DNA of 64,000 bases from AV40 sp963817335 (lineage in GTDB: Bacteria; Verrucomicrobiota; Verrucomicrobiia; Chthoniobacterales; UBA10450): the NCBI GenBank assembly GCA_963817335.1, contig CAWFNX010000005.1, forward strand, positions 1,178,001 through 1,242,000, written 5' to 3'. The notes under the pieces are model-generated. The model did not search any database. It was not told where the DNA came from and worked only from the letters and a program-made list of their open reading frames with translations. Shown here in pieces: positions 32,352-41,133 of this stretch; the first letter of the stretch is position 1, and each line of letters opens with the position of its first letter. Made by a program: the position numbers and the translations under genes.

Positions 32352-32639
32352 CTAGTGCACGAAGCGCGGCACCGAACTCTTCGTTTCAGTTTTCGGAATC
32401 GACTGTCTTCGCGATTTTAGAAAACCGGAACCACGGGTAGCGGCGGACGGCTTGGTTTGAATACGAACCGTGACGCACGCGTCGGCTGGATCACTACCAA
32501 ACAAACACTCCCAATCGGCGCGGGCAAGCTGACAGAGGCGTCGGTATTGCAGATCGAACGCGTGCCGCAATCCAGAGATGATTTCAGCCTTCTCGATTTC
32601 CTGCTCGAGCGCTGAATTGGTCCCTCGTTCCGTGTTCAT
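32352..32639 (-). CDS. Small hypothetical protein
   Basis: The 95-residue frame starting at the ATG at 32637-32639 contains a coherent helical part (LEQEIEKAEIISGLRHAF, then QYRRLCQLARADWECLFG) and a basic, Ser/Thr-rich tail. I see no good ribosome site and no family. It may be real, but the evidence is limited to sequence character and its position in an otherwise empty 400-bp gap. Confidence 0.42.
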   Translation of the reverse strand: MNTERGTNSALEQEIEKAEIISGLRHAFDLQYRRLCQLARADWECLFGSDPADACVTVRIQTKPSAATRGSGFLKSRRQSIPKTETKSSVPRFVH

Positions 32640-32703
32640 GGACCAGGCTTGAGCAGGAACCAGGCCGGGATAGAATTCAGCGGTCAGCGGTCGGATACTG
32701 AAT

Positions 32704-33093
32704 TCAGAACTCTGCCGGAATGTCCTCGCCAACAAAGCGATGCTTTACCCGGGACAGATTGCCAACATGAGTGACTGTTCCTGCGCGATAAACGTAACCC
32801 CGCAGCTTTTCTGGATCTCGCTTGCTGACAAAAATTCCGCCATCGCGCCAGGCGTAGCCTTCCCGGACCTTGCGGGGCGCGCGATAGTAGTAACCGATTT
32901 TATCGACCGCGCTCAACGTGTATACCCCCGCCGGAAAATGCAGCGTCGCGATTTGCTTCTCAGAATAAAGTTCCAGATAGCGGCGGGTCGGAGGTCCTTC
33001 GCTTGGGCTGATCGGCTGGGGATGCGAGCTGCCGGCGCAACCAAGAAGTGACAAGTGACAAGTGACAAGCAGGAAGAGCTGAAAGCGTTTCAT
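32704..33093 (-). CDS. Lipoprotein of unknown function
   Basis: The 129-residue protein has a lipoprotein signal with lipobox LLGCAG, then a Pro/Ser-rich linker and a beta-rich part including YSEKQIATLHFPAGVYTLSAVD and SKRDPEKLRGYVYRAGTV. The LVTCHLSLL part of the signal peptide is encoded by a tandem TTGTCAC repeat. It lies just downstream of the DUF885 gene on the same strand, so the two may be co-transcribed. It is inferred to be in the outer or inner membrane, facing the periplasm. Confidence 0.75.
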   Translation of the reverse strand: MKRFQLFLLVTCHLSLLGCAGSSHPQPISPSEGPPTRRYLELYSEKQIATLHFPAGVYTLSAVDKIGYYYRAPRKVREGYAWRDGGIFVSKRDPEKLRGYVYRAGTVTHVGNLSRVKHRFVGEDIPAEF

Positions 33094-33109
33094 CTTTTCT
33101 GATCACTGA

Positions 33110-34885
33110 TCACTTCTCGCTGGTCACTTTTTTCAAAGAGGAATCATCGTCGAGCAAAATCCATTCGACAATCGAAAGCGGCAAGCTGCCGTTCTTGATC
33201 AGATCATCGTGAAACTGGCCGAGCCGGAAATTGTCTCCTTGTTGATCCTTGTATTTTCCGAGGAGATTCATGATCTGCCATTTGCCGACGATGTAGCTGA
33301 TCTTTTGATGTGGACTTGAAGCCGCGCCGGCGGCTTCGCCTTCCGCTGCTTCGCGGTCCAGCCCGCCCGCATCCATGAAATATTTTACGGCTTGTTCGAA
33401 GGTCCATCGGCCGGTGTGCAGGTTTACATCGGCGCCGATCCGCGCGCCGCGATAGCGCGACAGATGCAAAATCTGTCCCTGGGCCGGCGAATTATCCGGA
33501 TACAGCCCGGTCCGCATCAACATTTCCTCGCCGTAAAGAGCCCAACCCTCGACAAAGACGCCATCCGCGTGCTGCCGCCGAATCTCATCCGTCAAATGAT
33601 TCGCGATCGAGAGTTGCATGAAGTGTCCAGGAATTCCTTCGTGTCCCAGAATCGGGCGCGGATCTTCGATTGCCGCGCGAATATAAAAGTTCTTCGATTC
33701 CGGATTGTAAGTCGGAATGAAATAAAATCCGCCGGGGTCTTTGTCGTAAACGCCTGGCGGATTCATGAAACCGCCGGGACTGGTGGGCTTGAACGCGTCC
33801 GGCAACTGTCGAATTTCAAAACGGCCGAGATAATTCGGAATGGTTACCAGCTTATGTTCCTTCAGGAAATTGATCATCTCGGTCTCGCGACTTTCGTAGG
33901 CTTTCAGAAACGATTGTTGGTCCGCCGGAATGTTTGCGGCGCGTTTCGGATCGGGATCGGCTAGCTTCGGATCGGGCAGCAGCGCTTCGAGCGCGCGATA
34001 CCGCGCATTTTCTACGCGGCCGATCATTTCCACGTCCCGGGCGTCGAGGGCCAACAGCAAAACGTGCTTGAGGTAGTAGTTGTAGTTCGCTTCGCCCATC
34101 GGCGCGAAATCCACCATCTTCGGCATGCGCTTCTCGAGCTCGTCGGCATAATTGTGGGCGGCGGCAATCGCGGCATCGCGTGCCTTCAAGAACTCTTCAT
34201 GCTCACTCGGCGTCAGGTCGACATCCAGTTGCTTCACGCAATCATTGAAAAGCTGATCAATCTGACGCGCGGAATCGATCGCGAGCTGGGCGTAAAGTTT
34301 TACCGGGTTCTGTAAATTCGCGAGACCCTGCTTCAGTAAGGCCGGCATCGCTTTGAACCTCGCCGTCGCCGATAGCGCGCGTTTGCGCGGGGTGTCGTAT
34401 TCCTTTGTCAGAAGCGGGAAAATCGCGTTGCTGCATTCGTCGGTGTAGGTCTGCGGATTTGTGAAATCGAATTTCAGGACTCGATTTCCAAAATCGACGT
34501 TCTCGAGCTGCGATCGAAATAAAATGGCGTCGATCTTGTCGTCCTTTGACCAGTTATCGGTTTTGAGCGAGCGGACTTTGTCGAGCAGGGCGCGAACATG
34601 TTGAGCCCGCTCGTTGATTTTCGCTGGCGAAAAATCCGTGATCTTATCGTCCCAGGTGTGCAAACCTGCGCTGCTGCTAAACACCGGATCGTTCTCGTTT
34701 CGCCAGTTGTAGTAATTGTTCGCCAACTGCTGCAGCGCCGCCGCGCCCATCACGTGGTCCTGGTTCGCGCTGGTGAACAGAGTTTTGTTGGAGATGTCCG
34801 GCTGCCGGCCCGGTGACGGCTGAGAATACGCAGATGTGGAAAAACCAATCATCGTTATCGCGACGAAAAAGATTTTCGATTTCAC
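33110..34885 (-). CDS. Secreted DUF885 metallopeptidase-like protein
   Basis: DUF885 proteins are M1/M32-like peptidases with a zinc-binding HExxH-type site. The 591-residue protein has a signal peptide (residues 1-21) and the family motif GHEGIPGHFMQ (about residue 415), followed by DGVFVEGWALYGEEMLMRTG with the third ligand and catalytic residues. The long N-terminal helical part is typical. It is predicted periplasmic. Substrate unknown. Confidence 0.87.
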   Translation of the reverse strand: MKSKIFFVAITMIGFSTSAYSQPSPGRQPDISNKTLFTSANQDHVMGAAALQQLANNYYNWRNENDPVFSSSAGLHTWDDKITDFSPAKINERAQHVRALLDKVRSLKTDNWSKDDKIDAILFRSQLENVDFGNRVLKFDFTNPQTYTDECSNAIFPLLTKEYDTPRKRALSATARFKAMPALLKQGLANLQNPVKLYAQLAIDSARQIDQLFNDCVKQLDVDLTPSEHEEFLKARDAAIAAAHNYADELEKRMPKMVDFAPMGEANYNYYLKHVLLLALDARDVEMIGRVENARYRALEALLPDPKLADPDPKRAANIPADQQSFLKAYESRETEMINFLKEHKLVTIPNYLGRFEIRQLPDAFKPTSPGGFMNPPGVYDKDPGGFYFIPTYNPESKNFYIRAAIEDPRPILGHEGIPGHFMQLSIANHLTDEIRRQHADGVFVEGWALYGEEMLMRTGLYPDNSPAQGQILHLSRYRGARIGADVNLHTGRWTFEQAVKYFMDAGGLDREAAEGEAAGAASSPHQKISYIVGKWQIMNLLGKYKDQQGDNFRLGQFHDDLIKNGSLPLSIVEWILLDDDSSLKKVTSEK

Positions 34886-34996
34886 AATCGTAATCTTAAC
34901 CGCTTCAAAATAAGGAGGAAGCGGAATCTCCGCCGGACGAAATTGTTCTCGCCTAGTCGTGCGAAAGAATGGTTATTTCGCGGCGTATATAGCGAT

Positions 34997-35209
34997 ATGA
35001 AACATCTGCGTCTTGTTGTTGCTGCGCTCTGTCTCGGTTTCTCGATTGCGTTCGCCTACGAAGTTCCCAGCATCGCGCCAAAGGCGCTGAAGGAAACCCA
35101 GGATGCGGCACAGATCCAGGCGCATGCGGACGCAGCAAAGCGGAACGGGCAGGGAGAATTGTCACCTGTGGTGCCGGACGATTGGATCAAGTCAATGGAC
35201 GATAGATAA
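34997..35209 (+). CDS. Small secreted protein
   Basis: The 70-residue protein has a signal peptide (LVVAALCLGFSIAFAYE) and a short charged mature part (residues 22-70) rich in Ala, Lys and Asp. It lies 24 bp upstream of an MFS transporter gene on the same strand. I recognise no family. The longer open frame upstream lacks a signal sequence, so the ATG at 34997 is used. Confidence 0.6.
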   Translation: MKHLRLVVAALCLGFSIAFAYEVPSIAPKALKETQDAAQIQAHADAAKRNGQGELSPVVPDDWIKSMDDR

Positions 35210-35232
35210 CTCTGGGACGGATTTGGCCGCTC

Positions 35233-36408
35233 ATGACCAACCAGCGAGATTCTCTTTCTGGCTCGACCGCGTTTCGGTTCGTCCTCGTTCTGGGTATCGC
35301 GAATTTTTTCGCGGATATGACTTATGAGGGCGCCCGTAGCGTCACCGGTCCATTTTTGGGAACACTCGGCGCGAGCGCGGCAGTTGTCGGATTTACCGCC
35401 GGCCTCGGCGAACTTCTCGGCTACGTGTTGCGATCGGTGTCCGGCGTCATTAGCGATCGCACTGGCAAATACTGGATCGTCACGATCGTTGGTTACATCA
35501 TCAACATGCTCGCAGTTCCCGCGCTTGCGTTGTCGGGCAACTGGCCACTTGCTGCGGGATTGATTGTGACGGAGCGGACTGGTCGCGCGATCCGGAAACC
35601 GGCCACCGAAGCGATGCTTTCCTTCGCCGGCAAACAGATCGGTCGCGGCTGGGTCTTTGGTTTGAACGAGGCGCTCGATCAGGCGGGAGCGACAATCGGA
35701 CCGCTTGTTATTTCGCTGTCATTGTTTGAACACCGCGGCTATCGCACCGCGTTCTCCTATCTTCTTATTCCGGCTGTGTTGACGATCGCTATCATTTTCG
35801 TGGCGCGTTATTTCTTTCCCAGGCCTCACGATCTCGAAGTGTCGGAGAAAATTTACACCGAACATTTTCCAAACGCTTACTGGCTTTACATGGTCGCAGC
35901 CGCTTGTTTCTCGGTTGGCTTTGCTGATTTCGCGTTGATCGCTTATCACTTTCAGAAGAGCGCAATTATCGCTCCTGACATTGTTCCAATTTATTATGCG
36001 GTAGCGATGGCAATGGGCGCGCTGGGTGGACTCGCACTGGGCAAATTGTTCGACACATTTGGGATGCGGATTTTGCTCGCCGGCTTTTTTCTCTCAGCAC
36101 TGGCGGCGCCGTTTCTTTTCCTGGGCAGCTCGATTCTGGCACTGGCCGGCATGGTGTTGTGGGGAATCGGAATGGGCGCGCAAGGCTCGCTCCTCAGCGC
36201 GATCGTCTCCGATCTGGTGCCGGCAAACAAACGAAGCACGGCGTTCGGTTTCTTCGACGCCGCATTCGGAATTGCCTGGTTTCTTGGCAGCGCCCTGATG
36301 GGAATTCTTTACGACAGGTCAATCATGGCAGTCGTGATCGTTTCGGTCGTTTTCCAACTTGTTTCACTTCCAATCTTCTTTGTTGTAAACAAAGCGCGAG
36401 CAAACTGA
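35233..36408 (+). CDS. MFS transporter
   Basis: The 391-residue protein has about 12 hydrophobic helices and MFS loop features, including SDRTGKYWIVTIVGY after helix 2 (motif A-like) and ERTGRAIRKPATEAM after helix 4. Similar permeases are found in many soil genomes, with unknown substrate. The stop overlaps the following racemase start by one base (TGATG), so the two are likely translated together, suggesting that the racemase substrate or product may be transported. This is inference. Confidence 0.85.
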   Translation: MTNQRDSLSGSTAFRFVLVLGIANFFADMTYEGARSVTGPFLGTLGASAAVVGFTAGLGELLGYVLRSVSGVISDRTGKYWIVTIVGYIINMLAVPALALSGNWPLAAGLIVTERTGRAIRKPATEAMLSFAGKQIGRGWVFGLNEALDQAGATIGPLVISLSLFEHRGYRTAFSYLLIPAVLTIAIIFVARYFFPRPHDLEVSEKIYTEHFPNAYWLYMVAAACFSVGFADFALIAYHFQKSAIIAPDIVPIYYAVAMAMGALGGLALGKLFDTFGMRILLAGFFLSALAAPFLFLGSSILALAGMVLWGIGMGAQGSLLSAIVSDLVPANKRSTAFGFFDAAFGIAWFLGSALMGILYDRSIMAVVIVSVVFQLVSLPIFFVVNKARAN

Positions 36409-37103
36409 TGAAAACGCTCGGCATGATCGGCGGCGTCGGACCCGAGAGCACGATCGACTACTACAAGAACATCATTGCGATGTATCGCGAGCGGAAGCCG
36501 GACGGCAGTTATCCGCAGTTTGTAATCAACAGCATCAATTTGCAGAAGGGCATCGATTTCCTCGAAGCCGACGATCGTGCCGGGATGGCGAAATTTCTTT
36601 TGGAGGAAATTGAAAAGTTGTCGCGCGGCGGCGCCGAGTTTGGAATCATCGCCGCCAACACCCCGCATATTGTTTTCGATGAAGTCGCGGCCAAATCGTC
36701 GATTCCTTTCATTAGCATTGTCGGAGCAGCCTGCGCCTACGCGAAATCGCGCGGGCTGAAACGTCTCGCCCTGTTCGGAACGCGTTACACGATGCAGGCC
36801 AATTTTTATCAGAAAGTCTTCACCCGCGAAGACATCGAACTTATCGTGCCGGAACCAGCCGATCAGGATTACATTCACGAGAAATATTTTGCCGAGCTTG
36901 TCCCTGGCATTTTCCTGCCTGAGACGCGCGAGGGGTTACTTGCGATCGTTGATCGAATGAAATCCGATCATGACATTGAGGGTGTCACCCTGGCCGGCAC
37001 CGAGCTCGCGTTGATCCTCCGCGGTGAAAGGCACAATGGGGTTGCGCTCTTGGACACAGGAAAAATTCATTGTCAGGCGACGGTCACTGAAATGCTGTCG
37101 TAA
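36408..37103 (+). CDS. Aspartate/glutamate racemase family protein lacking both catalytic cysteines
   Basis: The 231-residue protein has the family start MKTLGMIGGVGPESTIDYY and the usual two active-site regions. However, they read IIAANTPHIVFDE and LAGTELALIL, with Ala where racemases carry the catalytic Cys. I believe related members show ASNTPH/GGTELPLIL, which would make this a recognisable subfamily rather than a mutation (recollection, not checked). A classical two-base Cys racemisation is unlikely. It overlaps the upstream MFS gene by one base. Confidence 0.85.
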   Translation: MKTLGMIGGVGPESTIDYYKNIIAMYRERKPDGSYPQFVINSINLQKGIDFLEADDRAGMAKFLLEEIEKLSRGGAEFGIIAANTPHIVFDEVAAKSSIPFISIVGAACAYAKSRGLKRLALFGTRYTMQANFYQKVFTREDIELIVPEPADQDYIHEKYFAELVPGIFLPETREGLLAIVDRMKSDHDIEGVTLAGTELALILRGERHNGVALLDTGKIHCQATVTEMLS

Positions 37104-37108
37104 AAAGA

Positions 37109-37178
37109 AACCACGAATGCACACGAATGGAACACGAAGATCTTCTGAATTAGTGCTGATTGGTGTCTATTCGTGCTT
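37109..37178. repeat. CACGAAT-type repeat that overlaps the start of the SGNH hydrolase gene
   Basis: ACCACGAATGCACACGAATG on the left is mirrored by a diverged GTGTCTATTCGTGC on the right. Related to 12493-12571. It supplies the first 20 or so codons of the following gene if the ATG at 37117 is used. Confidence 0.65.
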
Positions 37179-37824
37179 ATGCTTCGCGATAGCCATGGCT
37201 CAAACTGAAACTAAGAAGATTCGCTACGCAGTAATTGGCGATTCCTATTCATGCGGAGAAGGTGCGAAGCCGACTGAATCATGGCCATCGCTCCTCACCC
37301 AGCATTTGAAATCGCAGGGATTGGATATTGAGCTGGTATCGAATCCATCCGTCACAGGCTGGACCGCGAAAGAGGCGATCGACAAGGAGCTTCCGAAGTT
37401 TGTGAATGCGGGCGCCAACTTCGCGACACTACTTATCGGCGTGAATGATTGGGTCCAGGGCGTAGACGAAACGGCGTTTCGGAATCGCCTGAGTTACTTG
37501 CTCGATTCAATGTTGGCGGTGTTGCCTAACAAGAAGCGGTTACTCGTTGTTACCATTCCCGACTTTGGAGTAACTCCGACCGGTCATAAGTATGCCCGCG
37601 GTCGAAACATTCACGAAGGCATCATGCAGTTTAACAGGATTCTGACCGAGGAAGCCCGAAAACGCGGATTGGATGTGGTCGATATCTTCCCGCTCAGTAA
37701 GAAAATGGGCGAAGACAAATCGCTCGTGGCCAAAGATGGGCTTCATCCGTCGGCGAAAGCCTACGCCGAATGGGAGAAAGTTATTTTTCCGGCTGCGCTG
37801 GAGTTGTTGAAGCAGCAAAACTGA
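37117..37824 (+). CDS. SGNH-fold GDSL esterase/lipase-like protein with repeat-derived N-terminus
   Basis: The 235-residue protein shows the SGNH blocks: YAVIGDSYSCGEG (Ser), a Gly-containing block II, LLIGVNDWVQGVD (Asn) and DGLHPSAKAYAEW (Asp-x-x-His). Before block I is a hydrophobic stretch (ELVLIGVYSCLCFAIAMAQ) that acts as a signal peptide, much of it encoded by a dispersed repeat. A shorter start at 37195 would give a cytosolic form. Substrate unknown. Confidence 0.82.
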   Translation: MHTNGTRRSSELVLIGVYSCLCFAIAMAQTETKKIRYAVIGDSYSCGEGAKPTESWPSLLTQHLKSQGLDIELVSNPSVTGWTAKEAIDKELPKFVNAGANFATLLIGVNDWVQGVDETAFRNRLSYLLDSMLAVLPNKKRLLVVTIPDFGVTPTGHKYARGRNIHEGIMQFNRILTEEARKRGLDVVDIFPLSKKMGEDKSLVAKDGLHPSAKAYAEWEKVIFPAALELLKQQN

Positions 37825-37936
37825 CCGCTGATTTGAAGCTCGCTCGCTTCCCACGCTCACTCGCTCCTACCCTCGTCGCTTTACCTTCTATGTCGCGCAT
37901 CCCATGCGCTCCATTCTGATCTCTGACCTCTGAAAA

Positions 37937-38008
37937 TGGGCGGTGAGGGTTTCGAACCCCCGACCCCCTCGGTGTAAACGAGATGCTCTACCGCTGAGCT
38001 AACCGCCC
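37937..38008 (-). tRNA. tRNA-Val (anticodon UAC)
   Basis: The minus strand reads GGGCGGT (acceptor), TA, a D-arm GCTCAGCGGTAGAGC, an anticodon arm with loop TTTACAC (anticodon TAC), a 5-nt variable loop, a T-arm with TTCGAAA and the acceptor partner ACCGCCC, discriminator A. All stems pair with a few G-T pairs. CCA is not encoded. Confidence 0.95.
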
Positions 38009-38114
38009 CTCAAGACAGTGACAAGTGACGGGTGACCAGTGACCAGTCAAGGCAAACAGGGCATTTTTCTTTGCGCACGTTGTAAAATCCGCCATCAATG
38101 GCGCAAGCCCAACG

Positions 38115-38561
38115 ATGAAAGAGCGTTATTTCGAAGATTTGAAGATTGGCGATCGGTTCAAGTCCGGCACTTACAAAGTCAGCGAAGACCAAATCGTTTC
38201 GTTCGCGCGCGAGTTTGATCCGCAGCCGTTTCATATCGATCGCGCGGTGGCCCACAAGACGATGTTTGGCGGACTCTTCGCCAGCGGCTGGCATACGGCC
38301 GCGATCACGATGCGTCTATTTGTGCAAACGTTAAATTTTGCCGAAGGCGCGATTGGTCTGGGAGTGGACGAATTGCGTTGGCCGAACGCGGTAAGGCCTG
38401 ACGACGTCTTGCACGTTGAAACTGAAATCCTGGATGTTCGCGAATCGCGGTCGAAACCGACCCACGGCATCATTCGAATCCGTAACGTAACTACAAATCA
38501 GCGCTCTGAGATTGTGCAGACTATGTTCGCTTCGGCGTTGGTTTCGCGACGAGCTCAGTAG
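38115..38561 (+). CDS. MaoC-like hotdog-fold dehydratase
   Basis: MaoC proteins hydrate or dehydrate enoyl-CoA or similar compounds. The 148-residue single-domain protein shows YFEDLKIGDRF, the hydratase motif REFDPQPFHIDRAVAHKTMFGG (Asp and His) and GLFASGWHTAA. A ferulate-type or (R)-hydratase role cannot be told apart. No fatty-acid gene is adjacent. Confidence 0.85.
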   Translation: MKERYFEDLKIGDRFKSGTYKVSEDQIVSFAREFDPQPFHIDRAVAHKTMFGGLFASGWHTAAITMRLFVQTLNFAEGAIGLGVDELRWPNAVRPDDVLHVETEILDVRESRSKPTHGIIRIRNVTTNQRSEIVQTMFASALVSRRAQ

Positions 38562-38660
38562 GATTACACGGCGATAGTGTAACTAGTCGTATTCTCGGTT
38601 TGAGTTACTCGATAACTATCCCTTGATTTAGCTAGAAGTTTACTCTATCGGAAACGTTCT

Positions 38661-39002
38661 ATGGACTTATCAACGCGGAACTTAGAGCAGGCTTTGTCGA
38701 TTCGCCGTCAAATTGATGCATTGGAGCGACGACTCAGGGGTTTAGTGGGTGGAACGGGCGGCGGAGGAGCAGCAGCTCCTGCTCGACGCGGAGGCAAACG
38801 CCAATTGTCGGCGGCGGCGCGAGGGAAGATCGCGGCGGCAGCCCGGGCACGATGGGCGCGTTTCAGGGCCGGTCGTGGCGGAGCAAAAGCCGCGAAGAAA
38901 AAAAGTAAGCGGGGGGGCGGAATCACTGCCGCCGGTCGCCGGCGTCTTTCGCAGTTAATGAAGGCGCGCTGGGCAGCTAGAAGAAAAGCGAAGCGCAAGT
39001 AA
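38661..39002 (+). CDS. Histone-tail-like basic protein with a duplicated motif
   Basis: The 113-residue protein is rich in Arg, Lys, Ala and Gly. A helical start (ALSIRRQIDALERRLRGLV) is followed by a Gly-rich linker. The motif LSAAARGKIAAAARARWARF is then repeated in a diverged form as ITAAGRRRLSQLMKARWAAR. Such motifs are typical of DNA-compacting small proteins in Verrucomicrobia-like genomes. It probably binds DNA nonspecifically (inference). Confidence 0.75.
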   Translation: MDLSTRNLEQALSIRRQIDALERRLRGLVGGTGGGGAAAPARRGGKRQLSAAARGKIAAAARARWARFRAGRGGAKAAKKKSKRGGGITAAGRRRLSQLMKARWAARRKAKRK

Positions 39003-39050
39003 AAGCGAATAACTTCGCTTAATAGAGAAGTAGGTTGGGGACTTAGCCCG

Positions 39051-40043
39051 CTAAGTGCGGTTAAGTAACTTCATCATAGCTTCGGGATAACGCGAGCCGG
39101 CGAATGCGTCTTGTGGCGCAGCTTCTTCGATTCGTTCCAGGTCTTTGCTGGACAGGTCGACGTCGAGCGCGCTGGCGTTTTCCTGTAAATATTTTCGCCG
39201 TTTGGTCCCGGGAATCGGAACAATACCACTACTCTGGGCGAGCACCCACGCCAGGGCCAGTTGGGCGGGAGTGCAGCGTTTTTCCCGCGCGATTTCCTCG
39301 ACGCGTTTCACAATTTCGAGATTCCGCTGAAAGTTTTCGCCCTGAAACCGTGGCGTTGTCCGTCGGTAGTCATCCTTGGGCAAATCTTCCGGCTTTTGGA
39401 TCTTGCCCGTTAAAAAACCCCGGCCAAGTGGACTGTACGGAACAAAACCGATGCCGAGTTCGCGACAGGTCGGCAAAATCTCAGGCTCAGGATCGCGGGT
39501 CCAAAGCGAATATTCGGATTGCACCGCGGTGACCGGATGCACGGCATGGGCACGCCGAATTGTCTCGGCATTTGCTTCCGACAATCCAAGAAATCGCACC
39601 TTTCCCTGGCGCACCAGGTCGGCCATGGCGCCGACGGTCTCCTCGATTGGCGTGTCCGGGTCCACCCGATGTTGGTAATAAAGATCGATACAATCAATTT
39701 GAAGACGGCGAAGACTTCCCTCGCACGCTGCCTTTACATATTCGGGTTTTCCGTTGATCCCGCGAAACTCCGCTTTCTGCGGGTCGCGCAAAATTCCAAA
39801 CTTTGTTGCGATGACCACCTTCTCGCGATGTCCCTGGAGGGCGCGACCTACAAACTCTTCGTTCGTGTGTGGTCCATAGACATCGGCGGTGTCGAAGAAA
39901 GTGATGCCGATCTCGAGCGCGCGGTTGATCGTGGCCGTTGATTCTTCGTCGTTGCGATCGCCATAAAAATCCGACATCCCCATGCAACCGAGGCCGATGG
40001 CCGACACACAAGGACCACCTCGGCCTAATTTTCGTTGTTTCAT
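39051..40043 (-). CDS. Aldo/keto reductase
   Basis: The 330-residue protein is an AKR: the catalytic Asp/Tyr/Lys/His set lies in ITFFDTADVYGPHTNEEF, VVIATKFG and IDLYYQHRVDP, and the C-terminal part includes VPIPGTKRRKYLQEN, which binds the NADPH pyrophosphate. It resembles the YajO/auxin-induced-like subgroup. A second AKR gene lies 180 bp upstream on the same strand. Confidence 0.92.
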   Translation of the reverse strand: MKQRKLGRGGPCVSAIGLGCMGMSDFYGDRNDEESTATINRALEIGITFFDTADVYGPHTNEEFVGRALQGHREKVVIATKFGILRDPQKAEFRGINGKPEYVKAACEGSLRRLQIDCIDLYYQHRVDPDTPIEETVGAMADLVRQGKVRFLGLSEANAETIRRAHAVHPVTAVQSEYSLWTRDPEPEILPTCRELGIGFVPYSPLGRGFLTGKIQKPEDLPKDDYRRTTPRFQGENFQRNLEIVKRVEEIAREKRCTPAQLALAWVLAQSSGIVPIPGTKRRKYLQENASALDVDLSSKDLERIEEAAPQDAFAGSRYPEAMMKLLNRT

Positions 40044-40067
40044 CGCGTCACTTTAGAATCGGCCTCG

Positions 40068-40204
40068 GAATTTCCAAATCCCAAGCTCCAAATCCCAAAC
40101 AGTATCCAAACAACAAAACTCCAACGGATTCGTTCTCGCGTTTCTGACGTTTGGCGTTTGAGTCTTTACTTGGGTTTTGGAACTTGGGATTTGGGATTTC
40201 CAAG
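40068..40204. repeat. CCAAATCCC-type inverted repeat between the two AKR genes
   Basis: GGAATTTCCAAATCCCAAG on the left is mirrored by CTTGGGATTTGGGATTTCC on the right, with a spacer of about 100 bp. It is of a kind common in environmental genomes; no coding sequence lies in it. Confidence 0.75.
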
Positions 40205-40226
40205 CATCGACGTTGTCGATGCTTGG

Positions 40227-41126
40227 TCATATTTGTCCAATCCAGGTCCGCGGCGCGCATTCTTCCCAGCGTTCGCGGATCGATTCAAATTCGGTTAGGG
40301 CGAGTGGCCCGGCTTCGAGGAGATGAGCATTTTCTCGCCAGCGCTCCAGTTTTTTCGTGCCGACGATCGCAGTATGAACTCCCGGCACACTCAAAGTGAA
40401 TCGCAACGCGATCGAAATACTCTTGTTCGAGTCGCGCTGCAGAAAGTTGTAATTAAGCTTTCGTAACCGTTCCCAATATTCATGGTGGTAAGAATCAATC
40501 GGACGATGACCGGTTTTCCACGCCGCGTTCGCGATCGGCCTTTTGGCGATCACGCCCATCTCCTTCTTGCTGGCGAGTGGAACGGTCAAATCGATTGCTT
40601 CCTGGTCCGCGATGTTAATTGACGTTTGCAACACATCGAAAGCGCCGGACTCCACCGCAAAATGCGCGGAGTGGCTGTCGCCACTGTAACCGATGTAACG
40701 CGTGTAACCTTTGTCGCGAGCCGTTTGCAGCGCATCGATCACTTCGCCTTTGCGCAGTTCCGCTTCCGAACAGCTGTGCAATTGCAACAGATCGAGACGA
40801 TCGGTCTTCAATCGCCGCAAACTGCGCTCGGCATTTTCCAGAATCGAAGCCTTCGACCAGTTTGCGCCGCTTTCCATTCCGTGGGGATGACCGCACTTGG
40901 TAAAAAGATAAAATTCGTTTCGTCGATTGCCGACCGCTTGTCCGATCAATTCTTCGCTGTTGTAATAACATTCGGCGGTGTCGATTACGTTCAGCCCGGC
41001 ATCGAGCGCGCGGTTGAGCAGTTCAGTAACGATCTCGGTCGAGGCGTGTTCATAACCGATCTCCGATCCGCCGAATCCCAGGACGGAAACGTCCATGTCG
41101 GTTTTTCCAAGGCGACGCTTTTCCAC
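40227..41126 (-). CDS. Aldo/keto reductase
   Basis: The 299-residue protein is an AKR: DVSVLGFGGSEIGYE at the N-terminus, GLNVIDTAECYYNSEELIG with the catalytic Asp-Tyr region, YLFTKCGHPHG and RLDLLQLHSC with the catalytic Lys and His boxes, and HTAIVGTKKLERWREN at the C-terminus. The neighbouring AKR is distinct in sequence. Substrate unknown. Confidence 0.9.
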   Translation of the reverse strand: MEKRRLGKTDMDVSVLGFGGSEIGYEHASTEIVTELLNRALDAGLNVIDTAECYYNSEELIGQAVGNRRNEFYLFTKCGHPHGMESGANWSKASILENAERSLRRLKTDRLDLLQLHSCSEAELRKGEVIDALQTARDKGYTRYIGYSGDSHSAHFAVESGAFDVLQTSINIADQEAIDLTVPLASKKEMGVIAKRPIANAAWKTGHRPIDSYHHEYWERLRKLNYNFLQRDSNKSISIALRFTLSVPGVHTAIVGTKKLERWRENAHLLEAGPLALTEFESIRERWEECAPRTWIGQI

Positions 41127-41133
41127 ATAATTA

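Noticed and set aside
36159..36407. N-terminal extension of the racemase
   Set aside because: It overlaps the MFS gene in another frame and gives unlikely residues; the overlapping TGATG start is normal.
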